DNA of 39,859 nucleotides from Bacteroidota bacterium. Its GTDB lineage: Bacteria > Bacteroidota > Bacteroidia > Bacteroidales > Prolixibacteraceae. A model generated the notes under the pieces. That model ran no database searches. It was not told the DNA's origin and saw only the letters and a list, made by a program, of their open reading frames with translations. Shown piece by piece: positions 25,909-32,980 of the stretch. Numbering within the stretch: position 1 is the stretch's first letter; each line of letters starts with the position of its first letter. The stretch spans positions 1 through 39,859 of the forward strand of contig JAEYNZ010000014.1 of assembly GCA_023412195.1 (NCBI GenBank), written 5' to 3'. Made by a program: the position numbers and the translations under genes.

Positions 25909-26135
25909 TTACTCCAATTACACCAATCAGGGGTATAAACCTCACATAAATTCGTCGATTATAGCAACATGCGCTCCATTTGCCACAGATTTATACCAGG
26001 AAAATACCTTGGTGTTTATGAAGATTATCAACCGCGAAGATGCATATTTTGGATTTGGTGGGGCCCCTGCTTTTAGCCCTAACTAAGTTCTGTGCTCTGT
26101 GCTTTATGGTCTCTGCTTTTTGTCCTCGTCGCTCT
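25909..26135. other. Non-coding DNA with a TCTGTGC tract
   Basis: No gene is visible. At 26088-26124 there is a short low-complexity run (TCTGTGCTCTGTGCTTTATG then GTCTCTGCTTTTTGTC), similar in style to but distinct from the CTTGTGTCTTG tracts. Confidence 0.4.
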
Positions 26136-26570
26136 TTATAAAGCCGGAAGGTTAATCTGTCTATCTTTGGAGGAAGCAAAAGAGCCATGTGTTTTACTTT
26201 CCGCACCAGATGATATATGCTGCCTGAATTCCTGCAATATCTCTTCTGACAATATTAAACTTCTTTTATAACGACCACTGCCAAAAAAACCTCTTGTCAT
26301 TCTTTTGAGCTCATGGTAAATTGCTTCCAGCGATTCCATAATTGTTTGCCGGAATAAATCCGCGCATTGCTGCTCCATTGGTGAAATCAATTCAAATGTT
26401 TTCTCAAATGCTTTTTTTAAAGACATAACAGAATGCTGATACTCCTTATTCATCTGGTATTGTTCAGATTCATGAAAAAGAAGATTGATTTCATACAGGA
26501 TTATTTTATAGTTGGTCCAATCCTGCGGACAATTTACAAGAACGATTTTATCTGCCTGCTTGTACTTCAT
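26136..26570 (-). CDS. Orphan helical protein, 144 residues
   Basis: A 144-residue protein that I do not recognise. AGGAGA lies 8 nt before the ATG at 26570, an unusually clear Shine-Dalgarno sequence for a Bacteroidota gene and the main reason to accept it. The N-terminus (KADKIVLVNCPQDWTNYK-like) may form a strand, while residues 25-115 are strongly helical and amphipathic (SVMSLKKAFEKTFELISPME, LFRQTIMESLEAIYHELKRM, SLILSEEILQEFRQHIS). No signal, membrane segment or metal motif is seen. The Ser/Lys-rich tail (SSGAESKTHGSFASSKDRQ) may be disordered. It stands alone among non-coding and decayed sequence. Confidence 0.55.
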   Translation of the reverse strand: MKYKQADKIVLVNCPQDWTNYKIILYEINLLFHESEQYQMNKEYQHSVMSLKKAFEKTFELISPMEQQCADLFRQTIMESLEAIYHELKRMTRGFFGSGRYKRSLILSEEILQEFRQHISSGAESKTHGSFASSKDRQINLPAL

Positions 26571-27336
26571 ATCAGTTTCTCCTGGTATTTAAGGTACTTC
26601 ATAAGCAGGCAGCCAAGTCTTGCGAAAAATAAGAATAATATTTTAACCATCCAAATGATGATAAATCCAGAAAAACAATAATTGCATAAAAAAATGAACA
26701 AAAAGACATATCCCTTCATATGAAATGTAGCATTAAGGCAGCTTCATCAGACCATTTCAACACATCACATCTGAAAGAAAAAAAATTTTTGCATACGGTT
26801 ATTTCTCTCAGAAAGCAGTTCCTGCTTCTAAATAAATTCACTATAAAGTCACGTTGACTTCGCGTAAAATTCGCGCAGAAGCGAAGTTATCGCGAACGTG
26901 TCGCGAATATATCGCGAATATATCGCGAACTTATCGCGAATATATGGCGAAGAAATACATACCGCAGTAAAAGGTGAAATAGCCCGAAGAAAAAAAAATG
27001 GAGCAATAAAATATATATCCATCATTTGCGGTCTCCTGAATTCCCCCGAATGGAACCAACGGAAAAGACGCATATGACATTATATTATTAATGAGCGTAT
27101 TACATGCTATTTTGATGAGAATGAGAAAAGATCAGAATGACTTCAACAATAAGATGATTACCAAAAAGCAGGAATTTGATCGTATGATTATTCCAGAATA
27201 TAGCATATAACCTGTATTTTACTTTTTCAGTTGCTTTCGCGATTTGTAGAATTACCCACATATGGTTGTGGATTCCCCGTAAGTTTAACATAGAAGGTTT
27301 ATTTAGGAAAAATAGCCTAACATACTGGGGAAGTAC
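26571..27336. other. Gene-poor A/T-rich region
   Basis: No convincing gene in 766 bp. It holds the 11-bp TCGCGA array (annotated separately) and, just before it, AAGTC/GACTT and CTTCGC/GCGAAG inverted repeats (the latter at 26858-26863 and 26881-26886). A frame of 39 codons at 27091-27210 (+) is open but has no supporting feature. CCACA/TGTGG inverted arms lie at 27256-27271. Confidence 0.45.
26860..26950. repeat. 11-bp TCGCGA tandem array
   Basis: TCGCGA occurs at 26890, 26901, 26912, 26923 and 26934, exactly 11 bp apart, with a sixth diverged unit TGGCGA at 26945. The spacer is mostly ATATA (also ACGTG and ACTTA). Two looser units, TCGCGT at 26860 and TCGCGC at 26871, are also 11 bp apart but out of phase with the main run. 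The hexamer is a palindrome. An overlapping minus-strand frame merely translates the repeat. Confidence 0.8.
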
Positions 27337-27344
27337 TAACTTTG
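27337..27344 (+). promoter_or_regulatory. Candidate -7 box upstream of the HMA-like gene
   Basis: TAACTTTG is a perfect TAnnTTTG, about 109 nt before the ATG at 27453. It competes with a sigma-54-like candidate 35 nt downstream. Confidence 0.4.
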
Positions 27345-27418
27345 TGCCTTCTTTAAAGGTTTCCGGAACTTTGGCACAGTATTTCCATATACTGATGAGC
27401 CCCCGGACTTAAAACCGG
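27343..27418 (+). promoter_or_regulatory. Structured leader with a sigma-54-like -24/-12 match
   Basis: Three successive hairpins: TGTGCC/GGCACA (27343-27348 and 27373-27378) with an inner AAAG/CTTT stem, CAGTAT/ATACTG (27377-27382 and 27389-27394), and CCGG/CCGG (27403-27406 and 27415-27418). TTTGGCACAGTATTTCCA (27370-27387) matches the sigma-54 pattern TGGCAC-N5-TTGCA except for C instead of G in the -12 GC pair. The function is not recognised. Confidence 0.35.
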
Positions 27419-27452
27419 CAAGAATTTAAAACGAATTTAAAATTTGTACATT

Positions 27453-27845
27453 ATGAACAAATTCACGCTGGGTTTAATGGCCCTTCTGTTTATCTTGATA
27501 TTTATGACCGCCATGGTTTTGAATGATGTGGAATCGGAAACGATTTCAGTTAAAGCAAATGAAACCAAAGGAATTATACTTGAAGAAACTGCAGGGACAG
27601 TTGATGGTGTGATTCAGGCTGAATGGAACGATGAAACAAAGGAATTGGAAGTCGTGTTTGATGGTACCAAAACGGATATAAATACTATTGAGTCAGTCAT
27701 ACAAAATTCTGGATTCGAAACTATGGACAGTACAGAAACAGAAACTCCAAAGGAGGATTCCTCCAGGGAAAGTGTTGACGGGGGGAAAAATGATTCCAAA
27801 ACTACGCTTCGAGGCAATGCGACCAACAAAGCGGTAAGTTTCTAA
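27453..27845 (+). CDS. Membrane-anchored HMA-like domain protein without CXXC
   Basis: A 130-residue protein starting MNKFTLGLMALLFILIFMTA; a TTG three codons upstream is less likely. Residues 5-24 form one membrane segment or uncleaved signal, without a lipobox. Residues about 29-90 follow the beta-alpha-beta-beta-alpha-beta spacing of a heavy-metal-associated domain: TISVKAN, an amphipathic helix, GVIQAEWNDETKELEVVFD, then INTIESVIQNSGFE. The metal-binding CxxC expected after the first strand is missing; that place reads NETKGI, and the protein has no cysteine. The tail is a charged, Ser/Thr-rich linker. It may be a degenerate partner in metal or stress responses, but I have no direct evidence. 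A terminator follows 21 bp after the stop. Confidence 0.65.
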   Translation: MNKFTLGLMALLFILIFMTAMVLNDVESETISVKANETKGIILEETAGTVDGVIQAEWNDETKELEVVFDGTKTDINTIESVIQNSGFETMDSTETETPKEDSSRESVDGGKNDSKTTLRGNATNKAVSF

Positions 27846-27866
27846 ATATATATGCCCATTCACATT

Positions 27867-27904
27867 AAAAGAGGAGTTCCAGTAAACAGGGCTCCTCTTT
27901 TCAT
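27867..27904 (+). terminator. Bidirectional terminator between HMA-like gene and aldolase
   Basis: A 10-bp perfect stem, AAAAGAGGAG (27867-27876) and CTCCTCTTTT (27892-27901), flanked by A and T runs on both sides. It sits between two convergent stops and could serve both. Confidence 0.85.
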
Positions 27905-27913
27905 TTATTTAAT

Positions 27914-28987
27914 TTATGCGATTGTTATTTCTTTTGTCAGATAAACATCCTGTATTAGGTTAAGCAGTTTTACTCCTTCAGACATAGGGCGCTGGAAAGC
28001 TTTCCTCCCTGAAATCAATCCTGAGCCACCTGCACGCTTGTTGATTACGGCTGTACGGAGGGCGTCCGAAAAATCATCTTCTCCTGCAGATGCCCCGCCT
28101 GAATTGATGAGCCCGATTTTACCCATGTAACAGTTTACCACCTGGTACCTGCAAAGGTCAACAGGATGATCTGAAGACAATTTATCATACATTCCGGGGT
28201 GTATTTTTCCGAATTTCAGCCCCCTGAAACCTCCATTGGTGTCGGGAAGTTTTTGCTTAATCAAATCGGCCTTGATTGTGACCCCCAGATGGTTTGCCTG
28301 ACCTGTCAGGTCGGCAGCTGTATGGTAATCCTTTTCATCGGTTTTGTATGCGTTGTTGCGTGTATAACACCAGAGGATGGTTGCCATACCCAGCTCATGT
28401 GCCCTTTCGAATGCCTCAGCAACTTCAATGATCTGGCGATTCGATTCTGCTGAACCAAAATAAATGGTTGCACCAACTGCGGCAGCCCCCAGGTTCCATG
28501 CCTCGTCAACACTGCCAAACATAATCTGGTCGTATTTGTTGGGGTATGTCATGAGTTCATTGTGGTTGATCTTGACGATGAAGGGGATTTTATGGGCATA
28601 TTTACGTGCCTGAATTGACAGTCCCCCGAAAGTGGTGGCCACAGCATTGCATCCTCCTTCGATGGCAAGCTTAATGATATTTTCAGGGTCGAAATAAACA
28701 GGATTTGGAGCAAATGATGCGCCTGCGGTATGCTCAATCCCCTGGTCAACAGGAAGTACAGACAGATACCCGGTACCTCCAAGCCTGCCATGATTATAAA
28801 TTGCAGCAAGGTTTCTTAAAACCTGCACATTACGGTCGGACATGCCGTAATTTTTTTCAACGACATCAGGGCCAGGTAATGTCAGGTCACTCTTCTGGAT
28901 TGCATTTGTTTCAAAATTCAGCAGTTCGTCTGCCTCTGAGCCAAGATAATTCCTGATCTGCTCAAGATTATGTACTGGATGTTCCAT
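27914..28987 (-). CDS. fbaB: Class I fructose-bisphosphate aldolase (DhnA/FbaB type)
   Basis: A 357-residue aldolase of the archaeal-type class I (DeoC/LacD-like barrel) group, which interconverts fructose 1,6-bisphosphate with glyceraldehyde 3-phosphate and dihydroxyacetone phosphate through a Schiff base. Family motifs: LSVLPVDQGIEHTAGASFAPNP, GGCNAVATTFGGL, IPFIVKINHNE, AAAVGATIYFGSAES and the C-terminal phosphate site NSGGASAGEDDF with GGSGLISGRKAFQR. Lys239 in VTIKADLIKQ is the likely Schiff-base residue. Length matches Bacteroidota homologues, which often serve as the main glycolytic aldolase. It stands alone and is divergent from comF over about 190 bp. Confidence 0.92.
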   Translation of the reverse strand: MEHPVHNLEQIRNYLGSEADELLNFETNAIQKSDLTLPGPDVVEKNYGMSDRNVQVLRNLAAIYNHGRLGGTGYLSVLPVDQGIEHTAGASFAPNPVYFDPENIIKLAIEGGCNAVATTFGGLSIQARKYAHKIPFIVKINHNELMTYPNKYDQIMFGSVDEAWNLGAAAVGATIYFGSAESNRQIIEVAEAFERAHELGMATILWCYTRNNAYKTDEKDYHTAADLTGQANHLGVTIKADLIKQKLPDTNGGFRGLKFGKIHPGMYDKLSSDHPVDLCRYQVVNCYMGKIGLINSGGASAGEDDFSDALRTAVINKRAGGSGLISGRKAFQRPMSEGVKLLNLIQDVYLTKEITIA

Positions 28988-29161
28988 TTTATAAAATGTT
29001 AGATTTATTAACCATTTCCGGTTAAGTCCCTAGAAAAGAGTGTGCCAAATGCACTGGCCCCTATAGCATCTCTGATTCTGTAGAATATTTTCCCCAATCT
29101 TATTTATTTGAGTCCCCATTAAACGGGATTTGTAAAATAAAACCATCCGGAATTTTATTAT

Positions 29162-29169
29162 TAACTTTA
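29162..29169 (+). promoter_or_regulatory. Possible comF -7 box
   Basis: TAACTTTA, one base off TAnnTTTG, lies 5 nt before an in-frame GTG and 14 nt before the ATG at 29184. It would give a very short or absent leader. Confidence 0.3.
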
Positions 29170-29183
29170 GCTATGTGAACCAG

Positions 29184-29876
29184 ATGCCAAAACTCATTGA
29201 TGCAGTTACAGGATTGCTGTTTCCGCCGGTGTGTATCACCTGCGGAAACCGTCTTATATCCCAGGAGGAATACCTGTGCATGGATTGCTGGCTCGATTTG
29301 CCGGTCAGCCGGTATCACCTTGACCCGGATAACAAGGTTGTGCGTTTGTTCTGGGGCAGGGTAGCCATAGAAAACGGCACTTCCTGGTTCCAGTACAGGA
29401 AGGGGAGCCGGTATCAGAAACTCATCCATTTTATCAAATACAAAGGGATGAAAGATCTTGGATCTGAGGCAGGAAAAAGGTTTGGAGAAAACCTTCTGCA
29501 GGCCTCCGGCTTCTGCCTTGCCGACCTTGTTGTGCCAGTGCCTCTTCACCGCCGTAAGCAGGCAAGCCGCGGATATAACCAAAGCGAATGGATAGCCAGG
29601 GGTATTGCCACGGCCATGAAAAAGCCTCTTTCCACGGGAAACCTTGTCAGGCATATTCACACCCCGACCCAGACCAGGAAAAACAGATTCGAAAGGTGGA
29701 AGAACGTTGAAGGCATTTTTAACATAAATAACCCGCAGGAATATGAAAACATGCACATTCTGCTGGTTGATGATGTTGTTACCACCGGCTCAACGCTTGA
29801 AGCCTGCGCCTCAGAAATATTAAAATGCCAGGGGGCAAAAGTAAGCATTGCCACCCTTGCACATGCTGACATCTGA
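29184..29876 (+). CDS. ComF-family phosphoribosyltransferase
   Basis: About 230 residues from the ATG; a GTG three codons earlier (29175) is also possible. An N-terminal zinc ribbon has two CxxC pairs (CITC and CMDC). The PRTase domain follows with VPVPLHRRKQASRGYNQSEWIARGIA and the PRPP loop LLVDDVVTTGSTLEAC near the end. ComF proteins assist DNA uptake in competent bacteria, but in Bacteroidota the gene is widespread without a proven competence system, so its role here is open. It is followed by the haemoglobin gene on the same strand, 70 bp on. Confidence 0.88.
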   Translation: MPKLIDAVTGLLFPPVCITCGNRLISQEEYLCMDCWLDLPVSRYHLDPDNKVVRLFWGRVAIENGTSWFQYRKGSRYQKLIHFIKYKGMKDLGSEAGKRFGENLLQASGFCLADLVVPVPLHRRKQASRGYNQSEWIARGIATAMKKPLSTGNLVRHIHTPTQTRKNRFERWKNVEGIFNINNPQEYENMHILLVDDVVTTGSTLEACASEILKCQGAKVSIATLAHADI

Positions 29877-29946
29877 AAAGATTCATATCAATTCATCAGG
29901 TACCTTCTCAACCTCTTTGCAATAATTTTGTTTCTAGACATTCAGA

Positions 29947-30384
29947 ATGGAACGTGAGATGGAATTTCAAATAAGCGATTATAGACCGGGGAACCGGCCT
30001 GAGGTTACTTTACCTTCAACGGAAATGTACCGTATTCTGGGTGATGATGGCATTCGAGACCTTGTCAGCGACCATTATGACCTGCTGGCTCAAAGCCCTG
30101 TGCAGCACCTATTCCCGCAGGATAAGGCAGGACTGGAACATGCCAAGAAGAATACTTCAGATTTTTTTATACAGGTATGCGGTGGCCCCATGTATTTTAA
30201 TAAAAACCGGGGGCGCCCCATGATGTACAAGCGGCACCTGCCTTTTAAGATCACACCGGAGGCGCGGACGGTGTGGCTTGAATGCTACAGGCAGGCCCTG
30301 CAGAAACAGGACCTCCCAAAAGAAGTGGCATTATCGTTCTGGAACTATATTAATACATTTTCAATGTGGATGGTTAATGCATAA
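29947..30384 (+). CDS. Truncated haemoglobin (group 2-like)
   Basis: A 145-residue 2-on-2 globin. Residues 23-60 give the first helices (EMYRILGDDGIRDLVSDHYD, ending SPVQHLFPQ). They are followed by HAKKNTSDFFIQVCGGPMYF and RGRPMMYKRHLPFKITPEARTVWLECYRQAL. His97 is the probable proximal haem ligand, and Trp110 sits at the G8 position characteristic of group 2. The first 20 residues are an extension without clear homology; a second ATG (29959) would shorten it slightly. These globins bind oxygen or nitric oxide and are linked to NO detoxification or oxygen chemistry. It is convergent with the SDR gene, 9 bp apart. Confidence 0.85.
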   Translation: MEREMEFQISDYRPGNRPEVTLPSTEMYRILGDDGIRDLVSDHYDLLAQSPVQHLFPQDKAGLEHAKKNTSDFFIQVCGGPMYFNKNRGRPMMYKRHLPFKITPEARTVWLECYRQALQKQDLPKEVALSFWNYINTFSMWMVNA

Positions 30385-30393
30385 AGCCTGTTG

Positions 30394-31188
30394 TCAGGTA
30401 ACTTTTCTGAACACCTTGCCCACAGCACGAATCAGGATGAAATATGGAAGCATCATTCCAATATAATAGTAGAGCTTTGTAACAAAGCCCGGAACAAGAA
30501 AGGTTTTGCCCGCAAACATGCTGTTGAGTGACACCTTTGCAACATAATCAGGCTGAAGGGAGCTTAATCGGGCTATGTATGATGATTTACGGATGGTTTC
30601 AAGGGCCCTTTCACTTGTTATTCCCGAAGGATGTACTGAAAATACACTTACCCCTGTGCCTTTTAATTCCTCGTTCAACGCCTGTGTTAAAAAAAACAGG
30701 TAGGTTTTGGTAGCAGCATAAACACATTTATATGGAACAGGGCTTAGTGCTGCAAAACTGCTTACATTTAAAATCCATGCCCTTTTTGCCTTCTTCAACT
30801 CCGGAAGAAATAAAAAAGTAAGCTGGGTAGAGGCACGAATATTCAGCAAAATCATCTTGTCGATTAAATCAACCGACTGATATTCCAGCTTTCCGTTAAA
30901 CCCTACCCCGGCATTATTTATCAGTATGTTTACCTTGATGTTGTTTTGCATGGCATAACTGAATACTTCTTCCGGAGCATCTTTCCGGGTCAGATCAATG
31001 CCCAGAGTATGTACATCAATCTTGTACCGGTCCCTGAGTTCCTTTCCCAACGATTCGAGATTTGGATCGGGTAAGGCAACAAGAAAAAGGTTTATTTTCC
31101 GTTTTGCACATTCAAGGGCAAATTCCTTACCGAGGCCTGCACTGCTGCCCGATATGAGTGCATATTGTTTAATTGGAATTGTTTCCAT
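30394..31188 (-). CDS. Short-chain dehydrogenase/reductase
   Basis: A 264-residue classical SDR. The cofactor site is SGSSAGLGKEFA (TGxxxGxG type), followed by NNAGVGFNG (91-99). The catalytic Ser lies in NVSSFAAL, and YxxxK is Tyr157-Lys161 in CVYAATK. The cofactor loop suggests NADP preference. The C-terminus is long and hydrophobic (MFAGKTFLVPGF, TKLYYYIGMMLPYFILIRA), as in membrane-associated SDRs acting on ketone or sterol-like lipids. Its start lies 20 nt inside the upstream epimerase gene, so they are cotranscribed. Substrate unknown. Confidence 0.9.
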   Translation of the reverse strand: METIPIKQYALISGSSAGLGKEFALECAKRKINLFLVALPDPNLESLGKELRDRYKIDVHTLGIDLTRKDAPEEVFSYAMQNNIKVNILINNAGVGFNGKLEYQSVDLIDKMILLNIRASTQLTFLFLPELKKAKRAWILNVSSFAALSPVPYKCVYAATKTYLFFLTQALNEELKGTGVSVFSVHPSGITSERALETIRKSSYIARLSSLQPDYVAKVSLNSMFAGKTFLVPGFVTKLYYYIGMMLPYFILIRAVGKVFRKVT

Positions 31189-32179
31189 CCAAATTATTGT
31201 TAGAGTTTAACCATGTAATTGTTTCCTTCAATCCTACGGTTAAAGGTGTAAAATGGTAACCAAGTTCTTTTTTTGCTTTCATGCTGCTGACCAGCCTGTT
31301 TTGGTTATATCTTTTAAACCAGGCCGGTGTAATAAGTGGCGGTTTTCCAAACCAGTCAGCCAGAAAGAGTTCAACATTCGCAAATGCAGCCATAGCAAAC
31401 AGGGGAACTGGAAATAGTGTATATTTCTTTCCGCATGCTTCAGCAATCATATTAAACAAGCTCTTTAATGAAATGTTTTCCCCTCCAAGGATGTAGCGTT
31501 CACCAGGCCTGCCTTTTTCAAGAGCCAGCAAATGCCCCTGAACAACATCTCCGATGTAGACATAATTGCCGGTCTGGCTGCCGTCTCCCGGTATAAATCT
31601 CCAGGCTCCCTGTATGTATTTTTTGATCAGGATCGTTACCGAGTTGCTTTTGTTGAGAAGTCCCGGCCCATAAACACGGGTGGGATTTACAATAACAACA
31701 TCCAGTCCTTTTTCTGCATATCCGGCACAAACCAGTTCCGCCCGCCGCTTCGAATACTCATAATCTGTAAGATAAACCTGAGGGTCAGGTGCATTCTCAT
31801 CAACAGGCTTATCATTGGAAGATGGAGGCATCGTGCCTGCCGTGGAAGTATATACGACTTTTTTGATATGGTTTCTGACTGAAGCATCCAGAACATTCCT
31901 TGTACCTTCAACATTGATGCGCTCTGCAAGGGTCTTTTCTTTCGACCATATAACTGTGGAACCTGCCAGATGAAAAACACTGTCACAACCTTTCATGGCT
32001 GCATCCAATACATGCGATTCGTTAAGACCTCCCTCAAAAACAGCCACATGGTTCATTATTTCAGCATCCAGCCTCTGCTTTGACCTTACAAAAACGTGAA
32101 CCGTAACATTACGGTTCAGCAATTCCTTTACAAGGCTGTTCCCGATGAAGCCGGTTGCTCCCGTAACCATGCATTTCAT
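31169..32179 (-). CDS. NAD(P)-dependent epimerase / dihydroflavonol-reductase-like
   Basis: A 336-residue extended SDR. The Rossmann motif is MVTGATGFIGNSLV (Gly7, Gly10, Gly13), then LAGSTVIWSK, YTSTAGTMPP and YxxxK at Tyr140-Lys144 (YEYSK). It resembles the atypical epimerases annotated as dihydroflavonol 4-reductase-like, which act on sugar nucleotides or small carbonyl compounds; substrate open. Both ends overlap neighbours: 4 nt with the CPBP-like gene upstream (ATGA) and 20 nt with the SDR gene downstream. It is related in family to the separate gene at 37219-38310. Confidence 0.9.
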   Translation of the reverse strand: MKCMVTGATGFIGNSLVKELLNRNVTVHVFVRSKQRLDAEIMNHVAVFEGGLNESHVLDAAMKGCDSVFHLAGSTVIWSKEKTLAERINVEGTRNVLDASVRNHIKKVVYTSTAGTMPPSSNDKPVDENAPDPQVYLTDYEYSKRRAELVCAGYAEKGLDVVIVNPTRVYGPGLLNKSNSVTILIKKYIQGAWRFIPGDGSQTGNYVYIGDVVQGHLLALEKGRPGERYILGGENISLKSLFNMIAEACGKKYTLFPVPLFAMAAFANVELFLADWFGKPPLITPAWFKRYNQNRLVSSMKAKKELGYHFTPLTVGLKETITWLNSNNNLDGNNSN

Positions 32180-32910
32180 TGTTCTCCTGACTTTACGGGA
32201 CTATACTCTGCATAATGGATAGAAGGATTCATTCTTACTGAAAAATAGTCGGAAAAACCACTAAGGGCAATATGCATGAACAATGGAATTAATATGGTGC
32301 CCATCTGCAGCGTCAGGTAACAGGCAACGGCCCCAAAGAAAACTGAACCTATTGCCTGGTCCTTCCCGTTTATCATATGGATCGCTGAGTATAAAACAAT
32401 GTTGATTACAATTGCAGGCAGGAATCCAAAATGATTGCTGCACTCAATCAATAGAATACCCCGGAATAAAAACTCATAGGCAAGCAGGTATACACTCCAG
32501 CCAAGTACATCAAATATCATTAGGGTGTTGGTCCAGCGGTTGGTTTTTATCTGCAGGGTATTCAGGGTTGGATTGATCCGGTGCCTGAAAAAGAGCAGGA
32601 CAGCAATAAGGGCAATCATTCCTGGTATCAGGAATATGTTTTCAATGAAATGAGTAAATGTAAAGCCAAATTTATCAAAAGAAATTTCAGCAACAGAGGA
32701 ATACAGCATTGCCGGCATCATTCCGAGAAAAACAAAACCTGACAATTTCCTGAACAGGAAAAGCCTGAGTTCCGCTGCGATTCCTGAGGTGTTTTTGAAT
32801 ATCCATCTTTCCATTACAGCAGAGTGGGCTGTATAGTAATACAAATAAAAAAACACAAGTGTCCCCAGGATTATGAGGGAGATTCTTAAATCGGCAGGTT
32901 CGAAATTCAT
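32176..32910 (-). CDS. CPBP-like intramembrane protein with altered active-site motif
   Basis: A 244-residue membrane protein with about seven helices. It resembles the CPBP (ABI) intramembrane glutamic protease family. Motif 1 (EExxxR) reads YEFLFR at Tyr145-Arg150, so the first Glu is Tyr and only the second Glu and the Arg remain. Motif 2 (FxxxH) reads YSAIH with His178, and a later HIALSGFSDYF fits motif 3. Family members process prenylated or other membrane proteins, and many bacterial ones are of unknown role. It is the first gene of the operon with the epimerase and the SDR. The family call is good, but activity is uncertain because of the lost Glu. Confidence 0.75.
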   Translation of the reverse strand: MNFEPADLRISLIILGTLVFFYLYYYTAHSAVMERWIFKNTSGIAAELRLFLFRKLSGFVFLGMMPAMLYSSVAEISFDKFGFTFTHFIENIFLIPGMIALIAVLLFFRHRINPTLNTLQIKTNRWTNTLMIFDVLGWSVYLLAYEFLFRGILLIECSNHFGFLPAIVINIVLYSAIHMINGKDQAIGSVFFGAVACYLTLQMGTILIPLFMHIALSGFSDYFSVRMNPSIHYAEYSPVKSGEQ

Positions 32911-32980
32911 TCTTAATCCTATATTTCAGGATCAAGTTACAAAATTCCGGAGTTTTAGTAAATAAAAACATTGAATTATC

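Noticed and set aside
26849..27073. 74-codon minus-strand frame with repeated YIRD and FAI units
   Set aside because: The peptide repeat is produced by reading the 11-bp TCGCGA array; no start context or homology.
27091..27210. 39-codon plus-strand frame (MSVLHAILMRMRKDQ...)
   Set aside because: Short, no ribosome site, no family, and in A/T-rich gene-poor DNA; too weak to call.
27252..27275. Possible DnaA boxes (TTACCCACA, and GAATCCACA inverted) as an origin
   Set aside because: Only two imperfect matches, no cluster, and no dnaA or other origin genes nearby.
27389..27424. Hammerhead ribozyme core (CTGATGAG) in the leader of the HMA-like gene
   Set aside because: The required GAAA after stem II and the flanking stems are not present.
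29100..29756. 218-codon minus-strand frame opposite comF
   Set aside because: It is the antisense shadow of the ComF coding sequence, whose zinc ribbon and PRPP loop are intact.
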